Origin: an uncultured Gammaproteobacteria bacterium
Lineage (GTDB): Bacteria > Pseudomonadota > Gammaproteobacteria > HK1
Direction of reading: 5' to 3'
NCBI GenBank assembly: GCA_958295465.1
Contig: OY282353.1
Coordinates: forward strand, 2,347,001-2,411,000
Length of the DNA: 64,000 nucleotides
This document shows positions 1 through 9,307 of this stretch, piece after piece (position 1 is the stretch's first letter; each line of letters starts with the position of its first letter). A model generated the notes under the pieces. The model was not told the origin of the DNA. It searched no databases and saw only the letters and a program-made list of their open reading frames with translations. A program made the translations under genes and the position numbers.

Positions 1-981
1 TGGGGCCTGCCGCTGGTGCCCGGCTACGAGCAGGCGACGGTGAAGCTCGCGCCCAGCGGCACGGTGGAGGTACGCTCGGGCAACCACTCCTTCGGCCAGG
101 GGCTGGAGACGACCCTCGCCCAGATCGCGAGCGAGCAGCTCGGCATCGGCGTCGATCGCATCAGGGTGACGATGGGCGATACCGGCGAGACCCCCTACTC
201 CACCGGCGCCTACGCCTCCAGGGGCATGGTGATGGCCGGCGGCGCGGTGTCGAAGGCGGCGGAATCGCTGGCCGGGCGCATCAGGAAACACGCGGCGCAC
301 CTGCTCCAGACCGGCGCCGACCGGGTATCCCTCACCGGCGGGCAGGCGAACGCCGCCGGCGGGGCGAGCGTCTCCTTCGAGGACGTGGCCCGCGCCTGGT
401 ACCTGCGCCCCGACCAGCTTCCCGACGACGTCGACACCCAAGGGCTCGAAGTCACCGAGGGCTACAAGCCCGAGGTGGACACCGGCGTCTTCACCTACGC
501 GACGCACGCGGCGGTGGTCGCGGTGGACCCGGCCACCGGCTCGGTGGAGATCCTCGACTACGTGCTGTTCGAGGACTGCGGGCGGCGGGTCAACCCGATG
601 ATCCTCGAAGGCCAGTCGTACGGCGGCGCCGCGCAGGGGATCGGCACCGCGCTGTTCGAGGAAAGCCTCTACGACGAGAACGGTCAGCCGCTGACCTCGA
701 CCTTCGCGGACTACGTGCTGCCGGGGCCGGTCGAGCTGCCCGCGATGCGGATCGAGCACACGGAGTCGCTCTCGCCTTACACCCGCCACGGCATCAAGGG
801 GATCGGGGAAGGTGCGGCCATCGCCCCCGCCGGCGCGGTGGTCAACGCGATCAACGATGCGCTGAGCCCCCTGAACGTGGAGATCAACGAGATCCCGGCC
901 ACCCCTCGGCGGATTCTGGCCGCGATCCTCGCGGCGAAGACATCGGGACCGAACGAGGATGGCCGGAGACGGTCGCCGTGA
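1..981 (+). CDS. Molybdenum hydroxylase large subunit, C-terminal part (copy 1, cut by window edge)
   Basis: The reading frame is open from the first base, so only the C-terminal 326 residues are visible. It is nearly identical to the last third of the complete gene at 21971-24517, with scattered base differences. The family (CoxL/xanthine dehydrogenase large subunit) binds the molybdopterin cofactor and oxidises CO, aldehydes or N-heterocycles. This part contains the cofactor-binding second half, including a GNHSFGQGLETTLAQIASEQ segment and the C-terminal GIKGIGEGAA motif. The stop codon overlaps the GTG start of the FAD subunit in a GTGA, showing translational coupling. The substrate is unknown, and whether the upstream part is intact cannot be seen. 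Confidence 0.9.
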   Translation, partial: WGLPLVPGYEQATVKLAPSGTVEVRSGNHSFGQGLETTLAQIASEQLGIGVDRIRVTMGDTGETPYSTGAYASRGMVMAGGAVSKAAESLAGRIRKHAAHLLQTGADRVSLTGGQANAAGGASVSFEDVARAWYLRPDQLPDDVDTQGLEVTEGYKPEVDTGVFTYATHAAVVAVDPATGSVEILDYVLFEDCGRRVNPMILEGQSYGGAAQGIGTALFEESLYDENGQPLTSTFADYVLPGPVELPAMRIEHTESLSPYTRHGIKGIGEGAAIAPAGAVVNAINDALSPLNVEINEIPATPRRILAAILAAKTSGPNEDGRRRSP

Positions 982-1880
982 AGCCCGTCGATTTCGCGTA
1001 CCACCGGGCCACCGGCCTCGACGACGCCCTGGAGCATCTGAACGCGGCAGGTGAGGGCGCGAAGCTCCTCGGCGGCGGGCAGTCGCTGGGGCCGATGCTG
1101 AACCTGCGTCTGGCCCGCCCCCGCGTGCTCGTCGACGTCTCGTCGGTGGCGGCGTTGCGAACGGTCGAGCCGGCACGCGAGCGCGTGACCGTCGGCGCCG
1201 CGGTCACCCACGCCGAGATCGAAGACCGGCCCGTCTCGGACGTTATCGAACGCGCGATGCGCGAGGTCGCGGCCGGCATCGCCTGCCGCGCGGTGCGCAA
1301 CCGGGGCACCATCGGCGGCAGCGTCGCCCATGCCGACCCCTCGGCGGACTGGCCGATCTTCCTGGTGTGCGCGGGCGCGCGGGTGTACATCCGCGGCGCC
1401 GCGGGAGCCCGCGCCCTGCCGGTGACGGACTTCATCCGCGCGGCCTACACAACCGACCTCGCCCCGGGCGAGATCATCACCCACGTCGAAATCGCGCGTG
1501 CCGGCGGGCAGGCGCGCTTCGGCTTCTGCAAGCTCTGTCGCAAGGCCGGGGAGTTCGCAGAGGCGGTGGGCGCGGTGCTGATCGACCCCGAGCGGCGCTG
1601 TTGCCGCGTCGTCACCGGCGCCGTCGGCCCGAAGCCGGTGGTGCTGGCGGACACGACGCGAACGCTAGCGGCCACCGCAATGCCACCCGAGCCCGACGCG
1701 ATCCGCGCCGAAATCGCCGCTGTCGCGAACGAACACGACCCGGTGAAGCTGCACACGGCGGCGGTCGCGGTGGGCCGCGCCATCGATCGCGCGCTGGCGG
1801 CGTATGCGCCTTCCCATGACGGGGACCGGTCGGGATCGGGTGCTCGCACTGGGCTGACCTTTCAATCAGCCGACATATGA
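978..1880 (+). CDS. Molybdenum hydroxylase FAD-binding medium subunit (CoxM-type), copy 1
   Basis: This 300-residue subunit passes electrons from the iron-sulfur subunit to FAD. The two FAD-binding motifs of the family are visible: LLGGGQSLGPMLNLRLARP near residue 33 and RNRGTIGGSVAHADPSAD near residue 108. GTG was chosen as start because it overlaps the stop of the large subunit. The last 25 or so residues (after ALAA) are not family sequence. They are encoded by DNA that joins the gene to a 23-bp tandem repeat and end inside the first repeat unit, whereas copy 3 ends in the shorter ALAAQ. The gene therefore appears to have lost its native 3' end when the repeat/ATPase unit arrived. Confidence 0.88.
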   Translation: MKPVDFAYHRATGLDDALEHLNAAGEGAKLLGGGQSLGPMLNLRLARPRVLVDVSSVAALRTVEPARERVTVGAAVTHAEIEDRPVSDVIERAMREVAAGIACRAVRNRGTIGGSVAHADPSADWPIFLVCAGARVYIRGAAGARALPVTDFIRAAYTTDLAPGEIITHVEIARAGGQARFGFCKLCRKAGEFAEAVGAVLIDPERRCCRVVTGAVGPKPVVLADTTRTLAATAMPPEPDAIRAEIAAVANEHDPVKLHTAAVAVGRAIDRALAAYAPSHDGDRSGSGARTGLTFQSADI

Positions 1881-1945
1881 CCTTTCAATCAGCCGATACG
1901 TGACCTTTCAATCAGCCGATGCCTGAGGTTACGATCAGACGATGG
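1855..1945 (+). repeat. Tandem 23-bp repeats in front of the ATPase gene
   Basis: There are three exact-length 23-bp units at 1855-1877, 1878-1900 and 1901-1923, sharing the core tgacctttcaatcagccga and differing only in the last four bases. A fourth, degenerate unit starts at 1924 (about 15 of 21 core positions match) and its final ATG is the start codon of the ATPase gene. The array spans the end of the FAD-subunit reading frame. An array ending at a start codon suggests an operator bound by a repressor, possibly the ATPase product, or a recombination target. No function is shown by sequence alone. Confidence 0.9.
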
Positions 1946-3246
1946 CCGAGGCCGATCTCTATCCCCGTCACGCGGCGCCGCACCTCGTCGAGGCGTTGCA
2001 GGACTCGCCCGTGGTGCTCATCCACGGCCCGCGTCAATGCGGCAAGACCACGCTGGCGCGCATGACAGGGGAGCCAAGAGGGTACGTCTACATCAGCTTC
2101 GACGACGACGTGGTGCGGGAAGCGGCGGCAACCGATCCCGCCGGCTTCGTTGCCGACCTGCCCGAGCACGTCATCCTGGACGAGGTGCAGCGGGCGCCGG
2201 CGATCTTTGCGGCGCTGAAGATGGCCGTGGATCGCCGCCGCACGGCCGGTCGCTTTCTGCTGACCGGTTCATCGCAGGTGTTGCTGGTGCCGAAGCTGAC
2301 CGACTCGCTGGCGGGACGCATGGAGATTTTGCGGCTGCATCCGCTGTCGCAGTCCGAGCTGGCCCGCGAGCAACCCCGGTTTCTCGACGCGCTCTTCAGC
2401 ATTGCCGCCGCCGATTCCCCCACTGCCCCCGCTGCCCGCACCACCGGCGCATTCGAAACAACGCGTATCGCAAGGCTGGCGCACGAGCTGGCCGAACGCA
2501 TCGCCGCCGGTGGCTACCCTCCGGCCCTGACGCGACCGCCGGGCCGGCGGCGAACGAACTGGCACCGCGACTACGTGGACGCCCTCGTGCAGCGCGACAT
2601 CCGCGACCTGGCGCACATCAGCGCACTGGATGCGCTGCCGAGGCTGCTGGCGCTGGCTGCCGCGCAGACCGCCCGGCTCTTCAACCTCGCCGACCTCGCA
2701 TCGCCGTTCGGCCTGAGCCGGCCGACGATCCGCGACTACGTCACGCTGCTGGAACGGGTGTTCCTGCTGGAACGGCTGCCGCCGTGGCACGGCAATCGTT
2801 CGAGCCGGCTCGTAAAAACGCCCAAGCTGCATTTCGGCGACACCGGCCTCGCCTGCGCCCTGCTCGGCACCGACGCCGCCGCGCTTGCCGCCGACCGGAC
2901 CCTGCTCGGATTCGTTCTGGAGACCTTCGTGTACCAGGAACTGCGGCGGCAGGCGACCGTCCAGGACATCCCGCATACGTTCTTCCACTACCGCGACAGG
3001 GACCGTATGGAGGTCGACGTCGTCATCGAACGTGGCACGCGTGCGCTGGCAGGGGTGGAAGTCAAGGCCGGCGCCACGGTGAGGGCATCGGATTTCCGTG
3101 GCCTGCGCAAGCTCAGGAACGCGGTCGGGGATCGTTTCGCGTGCGGCGCGGTACTGTACGACGGTGAGATGTGTGTGCGTTTCGGGGAAGGACTCTACGC
3201 GGTGCCTGTACGCCTGTTGTGGGAGCACTCGCCGCCGGCGCCGTGA
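1942..3246 (+). CDS. AAA family ATPase with C-terminal DUF4143
   Basis: This is a 434-residue cytosolic ATPase of a family widespread in mobile and accessory DNA and often compared with toxin-antitoxin modules; its cellular role is not settled. Walker A is GPRQCGKTTLAR near residue 29 and Walker B is VILDEVQRAP near residue 75. A winged-helix/DUF4143 half follows, ending in a nuclease-like segment with EVDVVIERG and AGVEVKAG near residues 353-376. The length is normal for the family. The ATG start coincides with the end of a degenerate fourth unit of the upstream 23-bp repeats, and no strong ribosome site is seen apart from a distant GAGG. A truncated duplicate lies at 25478-25763. Confidence 0.88.
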   Translation: MAEADLYPRHAAPHLVEALQDSPVVLIHGPRQCGKTTLARMTGEPRGYVYISFDDDVVREAAATDPAGFVADLPEHVILDEVQRAPAIFAALKMAVDRRRTAGRFLLTGSSQVLLVPKLTDSLAGRMEILRLHPLSQSELAREQPRFLDALFSIAAADSPTAPAARTTGAFETTRIARLAHELAERIAAGGYPPALTRPPGRRRTNWHRDYVDALVQRDIRDLAHISALDALPRLLALAAAQTARLFNLADLASPFGLSRPTIRDYVTLLERVFLLERLPPWHGNRSSRLVKTPKLHFGDTGLACALLGTDAAALAADRTLLGFVLETFVYQELRRQATVQDIPHTFFHYRDRDRMEVDVVIERGTRALAGVEVKAGATVRASDFRGLRKLRNAVGDRFACGAVLYDGEMCVRFGEGLYAVPVRLLWEHSPPAP

Positions 3247-3319
3247 CAATCCGCCGGCTATCCGGATCAGTAGAGTTGCAAGCGCCCCGGGAACCGCGTT
3301 TCTCGATTGACTCCGGGCC

Positions 3320-4966
3320 CTACTCATTATCCTGGACTGTTGCCGGATGCTTCCCTCTTGCCTTGGCCGACCGTCCTTCGCGCGACGGCGCCATATGGAT
3401 CAGCGACAACACGGCACGCGCTCGGCTCATGGCGACATAGTGAGCCGCGGACCTGTCATCTCCTGCGGGAACCGGAAGATCAGTGACGATGATTGCGTCG
3501 TTTTCCAACCCCTTGAAATCCTCGATGGTTGCGAATCCGACCTTGTTGGCCGGCATGTTGCGCGTGGAGTATTCGTCCAGGCGACAGACGCGGGCAACAG
3601 CGTCCGGGCGCATGGCCGCAACGGAAGATTGGGTGTATTCGAACGGCGATAGAATCGTCACGGAACCGGGCGTGAGGCCGCCTCGATCCACCAACTCGAC
3701 GATTTCGCCAGCGACTCGAACAGCGGCTTCCTCCTTGTCGCTCACGGCTTGTTGACGTACATCGGGCCCCTCTCCCGCGCCGCCGACGCCCAAGTCCGCC
3801 CCCAGCTCGTTCTGTATCCATTCCAGGATGATCCGCGTATTGCGGCAATTCGTTCGTAGCGGCATCCGCACCGGACTCAGCGACTCCAGAAAACTCTTCG
3901 CGCACGGGTCGAATCGATCGGAGAGGAACTGGTTGTTCAAATCATGAAACCAGCACCAGCGACCGGATTTCAAGCCGCCGTCCAGGATGCCGTCCAGTAT
4001 TTCGAGGCAGCCTGTCTCGAACAGATCCTGACCTTCATCGACGATCACGGCGTCGAAACACTTGAGACCCGCCCGGCGGCAGTCGAGGCGAACCCCTCCG
4101 ATCAGTGACACATGCAGCCGCGGCGTGGCCACGCGCGCCGAGAGGAAGTGCCTGAGCCAGGGCGACCGGCACACCAACGCTACCTGCATGCCGGCGTCTG
4201 TCCAGCGTCGCGCCAGTTTCTCGGCGAGGAAAGTCTTGCCGGTACCGGCGCCGCCGGCGCAGAGCGTGCGCGGATTCGCTTCTGCGACATCCGCCATCCG
4301 CATCTGATCAGCGGTCAGTTCGCAGATACGTCTCCCGGCATCCGTCACTTGATGGAATAGAGACTCTTCCGATACATCGCGTCGTGGGTATCGGTGAGGC
4401 CGCAGATACTCGAGAACCTGCCGGACGGCATCCTCATCGGCCTTCCCCTTGTTGCCGCCCCGCGTACTCCAATAGCCGAACAGGCTACGCAGCCAACCTT
4501 CAATATTTCGGCTGCGCCGCCTGTCGGCAACCATCGCGAGGTCCCACTCGGCGGCGCTGTCGTTGGGCCAATCGCAATCAGGAAGCACCACACCGTAGCC
4601 GAACGTGAATTGATCGATCACGGTAACCGGAAGGTTGGCGCTCAGATCATCGAGCAATCCCCACAGTGCGGTCTCTGCCTGGCGGAAGGGGCTCTCTTGG
4701 GATTCACGAGCATTGCCGTAGCCGTCTTCGTAGCGCCAGACGCCTTCCTGACAGGAAATCCGTCCGCCCTTGATCTCGAGGACGTACAGGCCTTCTGCGC
4801 AGCAAATCGCAAAATCGATCTCCGGAAACTGCTTGTAGGGATGTCGGGTTGGTTGCAACGAATGGCAGGCGACGTAACCGTCGTCGAAGGCGCGGCGCAG
4901 TCGGTCGAACATTCGCTTCTCCGCCGAACTGCCGGTGTCGTAAGGCGACGGCGGGATCATCCGCAT
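3320..4966 (-). CDS. NERD-domain SF1 DNA helicase, last gene of the DISARM-like operon
   Basis: This 548-residue protein begins with a NERD nuclease-like domain (EIDFAICCAEGLYVLEIKGG near residue 50; the E, D and EIK residues are the expected active site). A UvrD-like helicase core follows: Walker A AGGAGTGKTFLAEK near residue 240, Walker B VIVDEGQDLF, and the C-terminal motif AHYVAMSRARAVLSL. Such proteins occur in phage-defence islands and probably cut or unwind foreign DNA. The start lies 6 bp after the stop of the preceding gene, so it is the fifth gene of the operon starting at 18177. The frame is intact, but upstream genes are interrupted, so expression may be lost. Confidence 0.85.
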   Translation of the reverse strand: MRMIPPSPYDTGSSAEKRMFDRLRRAFDDGYVACHSLQPTRHPYKQFPEIDFAICCAEGLYVLEIKGGRISCQEGVWRYEDGYGNARESQESPFRQAETALWGLLDDLSANLPVTVIDQFTFGYGVVLPDCDWPNDSAAEWDLAMVADRRRSRNIEGWLRSLFGYWSTRGGNKGKADEDAVRQVLEYLRPHRYPRRDVSEESLFHQVTDAGRRICELTADQMRMADVAEANPRTLCAGGAGTGKTFLAEKLARRWTDAGMQVALVCRSPWLRHFLSARVATPRLHVSLIGGVRLDCRRAGLKCFDAVIVDEGQDLFETGCLEILDGILDGGLKSGRWCWFHDLNNQFLSDRFDPCAKSFLESLSPVRMPLRTNCRNTRIILEWIQNELGADLGVGGAGEGPDVRQQAVSDKEEAAVRVAGEIVELVDRGGLTPGSVTILSPFEYTQSSVAAMRPDAVARVCRLDEYSTRNMPANKVGFATIEDFKGLENDAIIVTDLPVPAGDDRSAAHYVAMSRARAVLSLIHMAPSREGRSAKARGKHPATVQDNE

Positions 4967-4972
4967 GGCGGA

Positions 4973-5940
4973 TCAGGCGGAGAGCGTCTTTCGGACACTC
5001 GCCTCCACCCGGCGGTCCATGGGAGTGCTGGCCAGAAGATGAAAGAAGCGTTCCCGGTCGATGATCCGCGAGATATTCGGCTCGCCGGACAGATCGATAT
5101 GCAACGAGCCGCGTTCGACGACGAGCTGGTAGCTACCGGGGCCAAGGCTGATACGGGTGCTGGCGCAGTCCCAACCATGGCATCGGACGAGCTCCTCGGC
5201 TGCCCTGGTCTGCCTGGCGCTCCATTCGGCACCATGCCTGAACAGCTCGCGCAGGGGTGAAAACCTTGGGGAGGGGGTGCCCATGTCGATGTCGGTCCTC
5301 GCGATCCGGTGGGCCATCTGCGCCATGCGCTCCGAGATGGCGGCAGACAGTCCGGGCACGGTGCGTAGCGGGAGGGGCAGACTCAACCAGCCGTCGCGGG
5401 CGCCGAACAGGACGGCGGCGGCCAGCCAGTCAGGTTCGTGGAGTTCACCACTGCTGAATTCGAGCAGGTCGGTACAGCGATCGCGCAGGAAGAACAAGAT
5501 TAGGGCGCGCGCAAAAGGAGCCTTGTGGCGGATGAACAGCTCGCTTGCGGTGGCGGTCCCTATCCCCGTCAGGGAGACAATGGTGTCCCGGAGTTGTCTC
5601 GCACCGGCCTGCAAGCGGGGGTCGAGCGCCGTCAATTCCTTGTCGAGATAGTCGAGCAACGCATCCTCGGCGCTGGAGGCGAGGTCTGTGTTCCGCCAGT
5701 CCACGAGCCGATCGACGGCGCCCCGGAAAAGACTCTCCTGGGAGGCGTTTTGCAGGTCCCTCGGAGCGACGGCAACCCTCATGTCCGTGGAAGACGACGA
5801 CGTCATCCTCCCGGTTCGTATCCAGACGGGAAGCCCGGCGAGGACGGTGGCGTCCACTGGCGCCGCCGGACGGTCGTCAGGGTCGAATGCGGCCCGACAG
5901 GCGTCTACCGCCAAGTCGCTTTGATTCCCGAAGTGGGCGA
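4973..5940 (-). pseudogene. 3' part of an unknown 531-aa defence-operon gene, split by an IS1182-type element
   Basis: This fragment encodes the last 321 residues of a protein whose first 210 residues lie at 7508-8137. Removing the insertion sequence and one copy of the 2-bp duplication (GA) joins codons ATG-CTC to GCC-CAC-TTC in frame, giving 531 residues. I do not recognise the family. The fragment is mainly helical in appearance, with no transmembrane segment, no PLD-type HKD motif and no obvious nuclease motif. It sits between an SF1 helicase and a NERD helicase with almost no spacing, so a defence role is inferred from context only. Confidence 0.75.
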
Positions 5941-7507
5941 GGAGTCTGCGCCGCAGGAAGATAGTTCAAGGATGGGCGGGCCGGATTCGATGCGGGGATG
6001 GGCACGAGCGCGGGGCACTGGAGCGCGCAATGGCGCGCGGGACACGGGAGAGGGTCCGAGAAGTCCGACCCGATGACCGATGTGGGTGATTCTGGCCATG
6101 TCCCACTGGCGAGCCGGCACCCTCACGCCGCCAGAAGCGGTTGCAGGCGCTTGATGTTCAGCGCCAGGCACACCAAGTCCCATTCCCCTCGCGCCTTGTT
6201 CAGGCCCCGCACACTGAATCGCCGGAATCCAAGGACTTCCTTGATCCAGCCATTGGGCGCTTCGGACAGCCACTTGCGTTGCGCGTACCGCTCCCGCCCC
6301 GCTGGTGTCGCCAGCTTCTCGACCATCCGGTGCGTCGCCGGGTACGTGTGCGCGTCGCGGCGCGCCGTCTTCTTCCCCTCCCGCCCCGGCGCCACATACC
6401 CGTCGATACCCCGCGCTTCGAGCTCCGACAAGTCCCGCTCATTGCAGTAGCCGGCGTCCGCAAGCACCGTCTCGGGCTGCGCGTCGAAGGTCTCCTGCAC
6501 CTCATCGAGCAGCCCCATCATCTCGCCCTGGTCGCTCGCGTTCGATGTCAACTCCGTCGCGACAATCAACTGATGCTCGCCATCGACTGCCACCTGCGCG
6601 TTGTAGCATTGCTGGAACCCCTCGGCGCTGGTCTTCATGATGGCGCTGTCCGGGTCGGTGAAGTTGCTCTGCGCCTTGTCTTCGGGTTCCCCGTAAGCGC
6701 GTTTGTATGGCTGCCCACCCTTGGGATTGCGCTCCCACTCCGGGCGGCGCCCGCGCGTATCATCCGCCTCGCGTTGCGCCGCCTCCAAGCGCGCCTTCGC
6801 CGCAACAATCGCCGCCAACCGGTCCTCGCGACGGCGCAACTCCTCGGGCAACTCGTCTCCACGCAACGACTCGCCGAAGCGCGCGTCTTCCTCCGCATCG
6901 GTGTCGCGAGCCTGCTTCAGCAGCGCTTCGATTTCTCCTTCCAGCCGACGCTCCTCCTCACCCATCCGCCCATAGCTCATCGCCTTGCGCTTGCTCGCGT
7001 TCGCCCGCACCTTCGTCCCGTCTATCGACAGCTTCCCGAAGCTCAATAGCCCCACCTCACGCGCCAAGCACACCACCTCCACGAACAGCCCCTTGAACTC
7101 CTCCAAGTGCCGGCGGCGAAACTCGCACAGCGTGCGGTGGCTCGGAAAGTTCCCCGCCCCCAACACCCGAAACGCCACGTCCTCCTCCAGCTTCCTCGCC
7201 ATCCCCCGCGACGAAAACACCCCCGTCGCATACCCGTAGAGCAGCACCTTGACCATCATCCGAGGCTCATACGGTGCGTTGCGACGACCGTCACCCTCAT
7301 ACGGCGCGTAAAACGCCGTCAAGTCCAGCCCGTCCACCAAGTCGCTCACGTGGTGCGCAAAGTGCCCTTCCGGGAGCCAATCGCGCACATCCGGCGCCAG
7401 CAGCAGCATCTGGTCCGGCTCATAGGGGCGAAATGTCGTCGGCATCGGACTCTCTCCCTCGGCTCCTGTCCGCCTATTGTCGCATCGTTTTCTGCGGCGC
7501 AGACTCC
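5941..7507 (-). mobile_element. IS1182-type insertion sequence, copy A
   Basis: This 1567-bp element has terminal inverted repeats starting GGAGTCTGCGCCGCAG at both ends and one transposase gene on the minus strand. It is flanked by the dinucleotide GA on both sides. Excision with one GA restores the reading frame of the host gene. A closely related copy, in the opposite orientation, lies at 52528-54106. Confidence 0.93.
6123..7445 (-). CDS. IS1182-family transposase (DUF772), copy A
   Basis: This 440-residue DDE-type transposase has an N-terminal DUF772 region (PYEPRMMVKVLLYGYATGVF near residue 55), the first catalytic Asp in KLSIDGTKVRANAS, a second in VLADAGYCNERDL, and a C-terminal glutamate region (APNGWIKEVLGFRRFSVRGL). 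The ATG at 7445 (MPTTFRPYEPDQ) was chosen because it lies inside the element behind a GA-rich ribosome site and matches copy B; the longer frame would start in the host gene. It is uninterrupted and likely active. Copy B at 52590-53912 has the same length with scattered substitutions. Confidence 0.93.
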   Translation of the reverse strand: MPTTFRPYEPDQMLLLAPDVRDWLPEGHFAHHVSDLVDGLDLTAFYAPYEGDGRRNAPYEPRMMVKVLLYGYATGVFSSRGMARKLEEDVAFRVLGAGNFPSHRTLCEFRRRHLEEFKGLFVEVVCLAREVGLLSFGKLSIDGTKVRANASKRKAMSYGRMGEEERRLEGEIEALLKQARDTDAEEDARFGESLRGDELPEELRRREDRLAAIVAAKARLEAAQREADDTRGRRPEWERNPKGGQPYKRAYGEPEDKAQSNFTDPDSAIMKTSAEGFQQCYNAQVAVDGEHQLIVATELTSNASDQGEMMGLLDEVQETFDAQPETVLADAGYCNERDLSELEARGIDGYVAPGREGKKTARRDAHTYPATHRMVEKLATPAGRERYAQRKWLSEAPNGWIKEVLGFRRFSVRGLNKARGEWDLVCLALNIKRLQPLLAA

Positions 7508-8137
7508 GAGCATCGCCATGGCCCCGCCGGCGGCGAGGGGCGCTTGCAGTGGCGCCGCCCGCTCCGCCGGCCCTTGTTCGGGTGGCCACGGCGCGTCCGA
7601 TGGCTTGGTGAACAGTGTCTTCGTCGTCTTGCGTTTGAAGTCTCGTAACGGCACGTTGTCGAAGTCCAGCGCATCGGCTTCCGTGGCTCCCTTGTCATCG
7701 GGCGAAGCGAAGACGATGTGCTTGATCCGGGCCGTGGGCAGTGGCGCCGGAATCAGCAAAACCCGCTCCGTACCGTCCAATTGATCAGGAAAGTGCAGTT
7801 CCCGCATTCCGTTCGGAGTTGCCGTTGCCACGGTACCCGACAAACCGCCCAATTCCATCTCGACGACAATCGGTCTGAGATGCGCAGCTTCACGGGTGGA
7901 CAAGGCGAGTGCGTCTCGCGGCACCTTCCTGCCGAGGAACAGGGGGATCCAGCCCGGGAAGCAGCCCAGGGTGTCTTTATAGTACCTGCCTCCGAACCCT
8001 GCGGGCGGCACCACGAGACCAACCCCGAGCATATACATGAGGTTCAGATGGTTGGTGACGAACAAGCCCGCCGTGGACGCCTCTGTTGGCGCAGATCGGC
8101 TTGCCCCATCCTTGTCGCTGAACAGATCGTCCGTCAT
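7508..8137 (-). pseudogene. 5' part of the unknown 531-aa defence-operon gene
   Basis: This fragment encodes the first 210 residues, starting MTDDLFSDKDGA. It contains a conserved-looking block, LFVTNHLNLMYMLGVGLVVP (residues 25-44), followed by GRYYKDTL and GWIPLFLGRK. The second half ends in a Pro/Ala-rich stretch just before the insertion. The start codon abuts the stop of the SF1 helicase gene, so the two are translationally linked. Without the 3' part at 4973-5940 the frame runs into the insertion sequence and ends in foreign residues. The function is unknown. Confidence 0.75.
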
Positions 8138-9307
8138 TTACAAGTCCTCGCGTCGCAGGATGCGACTATCCTTCGGCAGGATATTCTCGATGCGATGCTT
8201 GCCGTGCTTCATGAACAGGAACACCCGCTCTATCGCCCGGGCGACCATGACGTAGAACAGGCGCTTGGTCGCATCCGGCTCTTGGGGATTGAAATTGTAC
8301 TCGTCGATATCGGCCAGGATTGCCGTGTCGAATTCGAGGCCCTTGCACGCTTGGGCATTGATGACCAGGATGCCACCCTCTCCGAAGGCCATGTCGGGAT
8401 ATTCACCCATGTAGGCTGTCTCGATGGTCGGTCTCGGGTTGTCCAGGCGCACTTCCACGGATCGCAACGCTTTCAAATAACGTTCCCTGACCTTGTTGTT
8501 CGGCGCGATGACTCCGACGAGCCGGCGTGGGTCGAGATCCGCCAGCCGCAGGATACGCGCCGCCACGTCATTCAATTCGTTCGCTCGGTAGGAATAGAGG
8601 AGAGGCGCCGTACGCACGGACGGTACCCCTGCGGGAAGCTCCGGAGGTGGACTCGCGGGGTCGCCGGTGTGGAACTCCCGCGCCAGTCGCGCGACAGGAT
8701 AGCGGTTGCGGTAGTTCGACGTGAGCTCGATCACGTCTTTCGTGTCGATGTCCAAGCCGTTCTCGATATCCCGCCGGCTGCTGTTCGTCTCCGTGATTTG
8801 TTGATTCTGATCCGCCACGACGAAAAAATTCTCGAAACCGAAACTGACAAGGCTGTCGTAGAACTGTGGCGGCATGTCCTGGCCTTCGTCTATGACGAGG
8901 TACGGCCAGCCGACGTTTGTTGCGGATTCCGGCAAAATCCCGATGATGTTCTCAATGCGTTCCCAATCCTCTTCCCGGTACCCATTTCCTTTCGGTGGTC
9001 GAAGCGGGATGTCTTGCCCAGCGGTCTCCCGGAACGTCTGCCGGAACCAGCGTATCCATGTATTGCTTTTCAGATTCTCGCCGAAGAGCTGGTTGCTGGC
9101 TCGATTCAGGAGGTGGTTGTAAACCAGGAACAGATAATCGTCTTCGTCTCTCTGATGTCGCCTGCTGCGGATCAGCGCAAGCACCGACTTCCCTGTCCCT
9201 GGACCACCGACGATCAGGTGCTGCCCTTCTTTGGGCAGGGCACGCACGGCTTCCTGTTCCTTGCTGAGGTCCTGGATGCCCGGCAGTTCGAATTTCCGTC
9301 TGGCCAT
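8138..9307 (-). CDS. SF1 (UvrD-like) helicase/ATPase of the DISARM-like operon
   Basis: This 389-residue compact superfamily 1 helicase has Walker A GGPGTGKSVLAL near residue 34, Walker B LVIDEGQDMP near residue 137, motif III VADQNQQIT, a CKGLEFDTAILADID block near residue 318 and the C-terminal arginine-finger motif VMVARAIERVFLFM. It lacks the large inserts of UvrD/Rep. The ATG overlaps the drmB stop by one base (TGATG), and the next gene begins directly after its stop, placing it third in the operon. SF1 helicases are not part of classical DISARM, so this marks a variant. A role in processing foreign DNA is inferred. Confidence 0.85.
   Translation of the reverse strand: MARRKFELPGIQDLSKEQEAVRALPKEGQHLIVGGPGTGKSVLALIRSRRHQRDEDDYLFLVYNHLLNRASNQLFGENLKSNTWIRWFRQTFRETAGQDIPLRPPKGNGYREEDWERIENIIGILPESATNVGWPYLVIDEGQDMPPQFYDSLVSFGFENFFVVADQNQQITETNSSRRDIENGLDIDTKDVIELTSNYRNRYPVARLAREFHTGDPASPPPELPAGVPSVRTAPLLYSYRANELNDVAARILRLADLDPRRLVGVIAPNNKVRERYLKALRSVEVRLDNPRPTIETAYMGEYPDMAFGEGGILVINAQACKGLEFDTAILADIDEYNFNPQEPDATKRLFYVMVARAIERVFLFMKHGKHRIENILPKDSRILRREDL

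Larger units (their letters stand above)
1..2227 (+). repeat. Long direct repeat, left copy
   Basis: The sequence from the window edge to 2227 matches 23537-25763 at a constant offset of 23,536 bp, with only scattered substitutions in the cox genes and apparently none in the ATPase part. It includes the end of the large subunit, the FAD subunit, the 23-bp repeats and the first 95 codons of the ATPase. The left end may extend beyond the window. Confidence 0.95.

Noticed and set aside
1855..1945. CRISPR array
   Set aside because: The 23-bp units are directly adjacent with no spacers and only four units; this is a tandem repeat, not CRISPR.
4973..8137. DrmC (phospholipase D-like) identity for the 531-aa protein
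   Set aside because: No HxKxxxxD motif is present in the rejoined protein.
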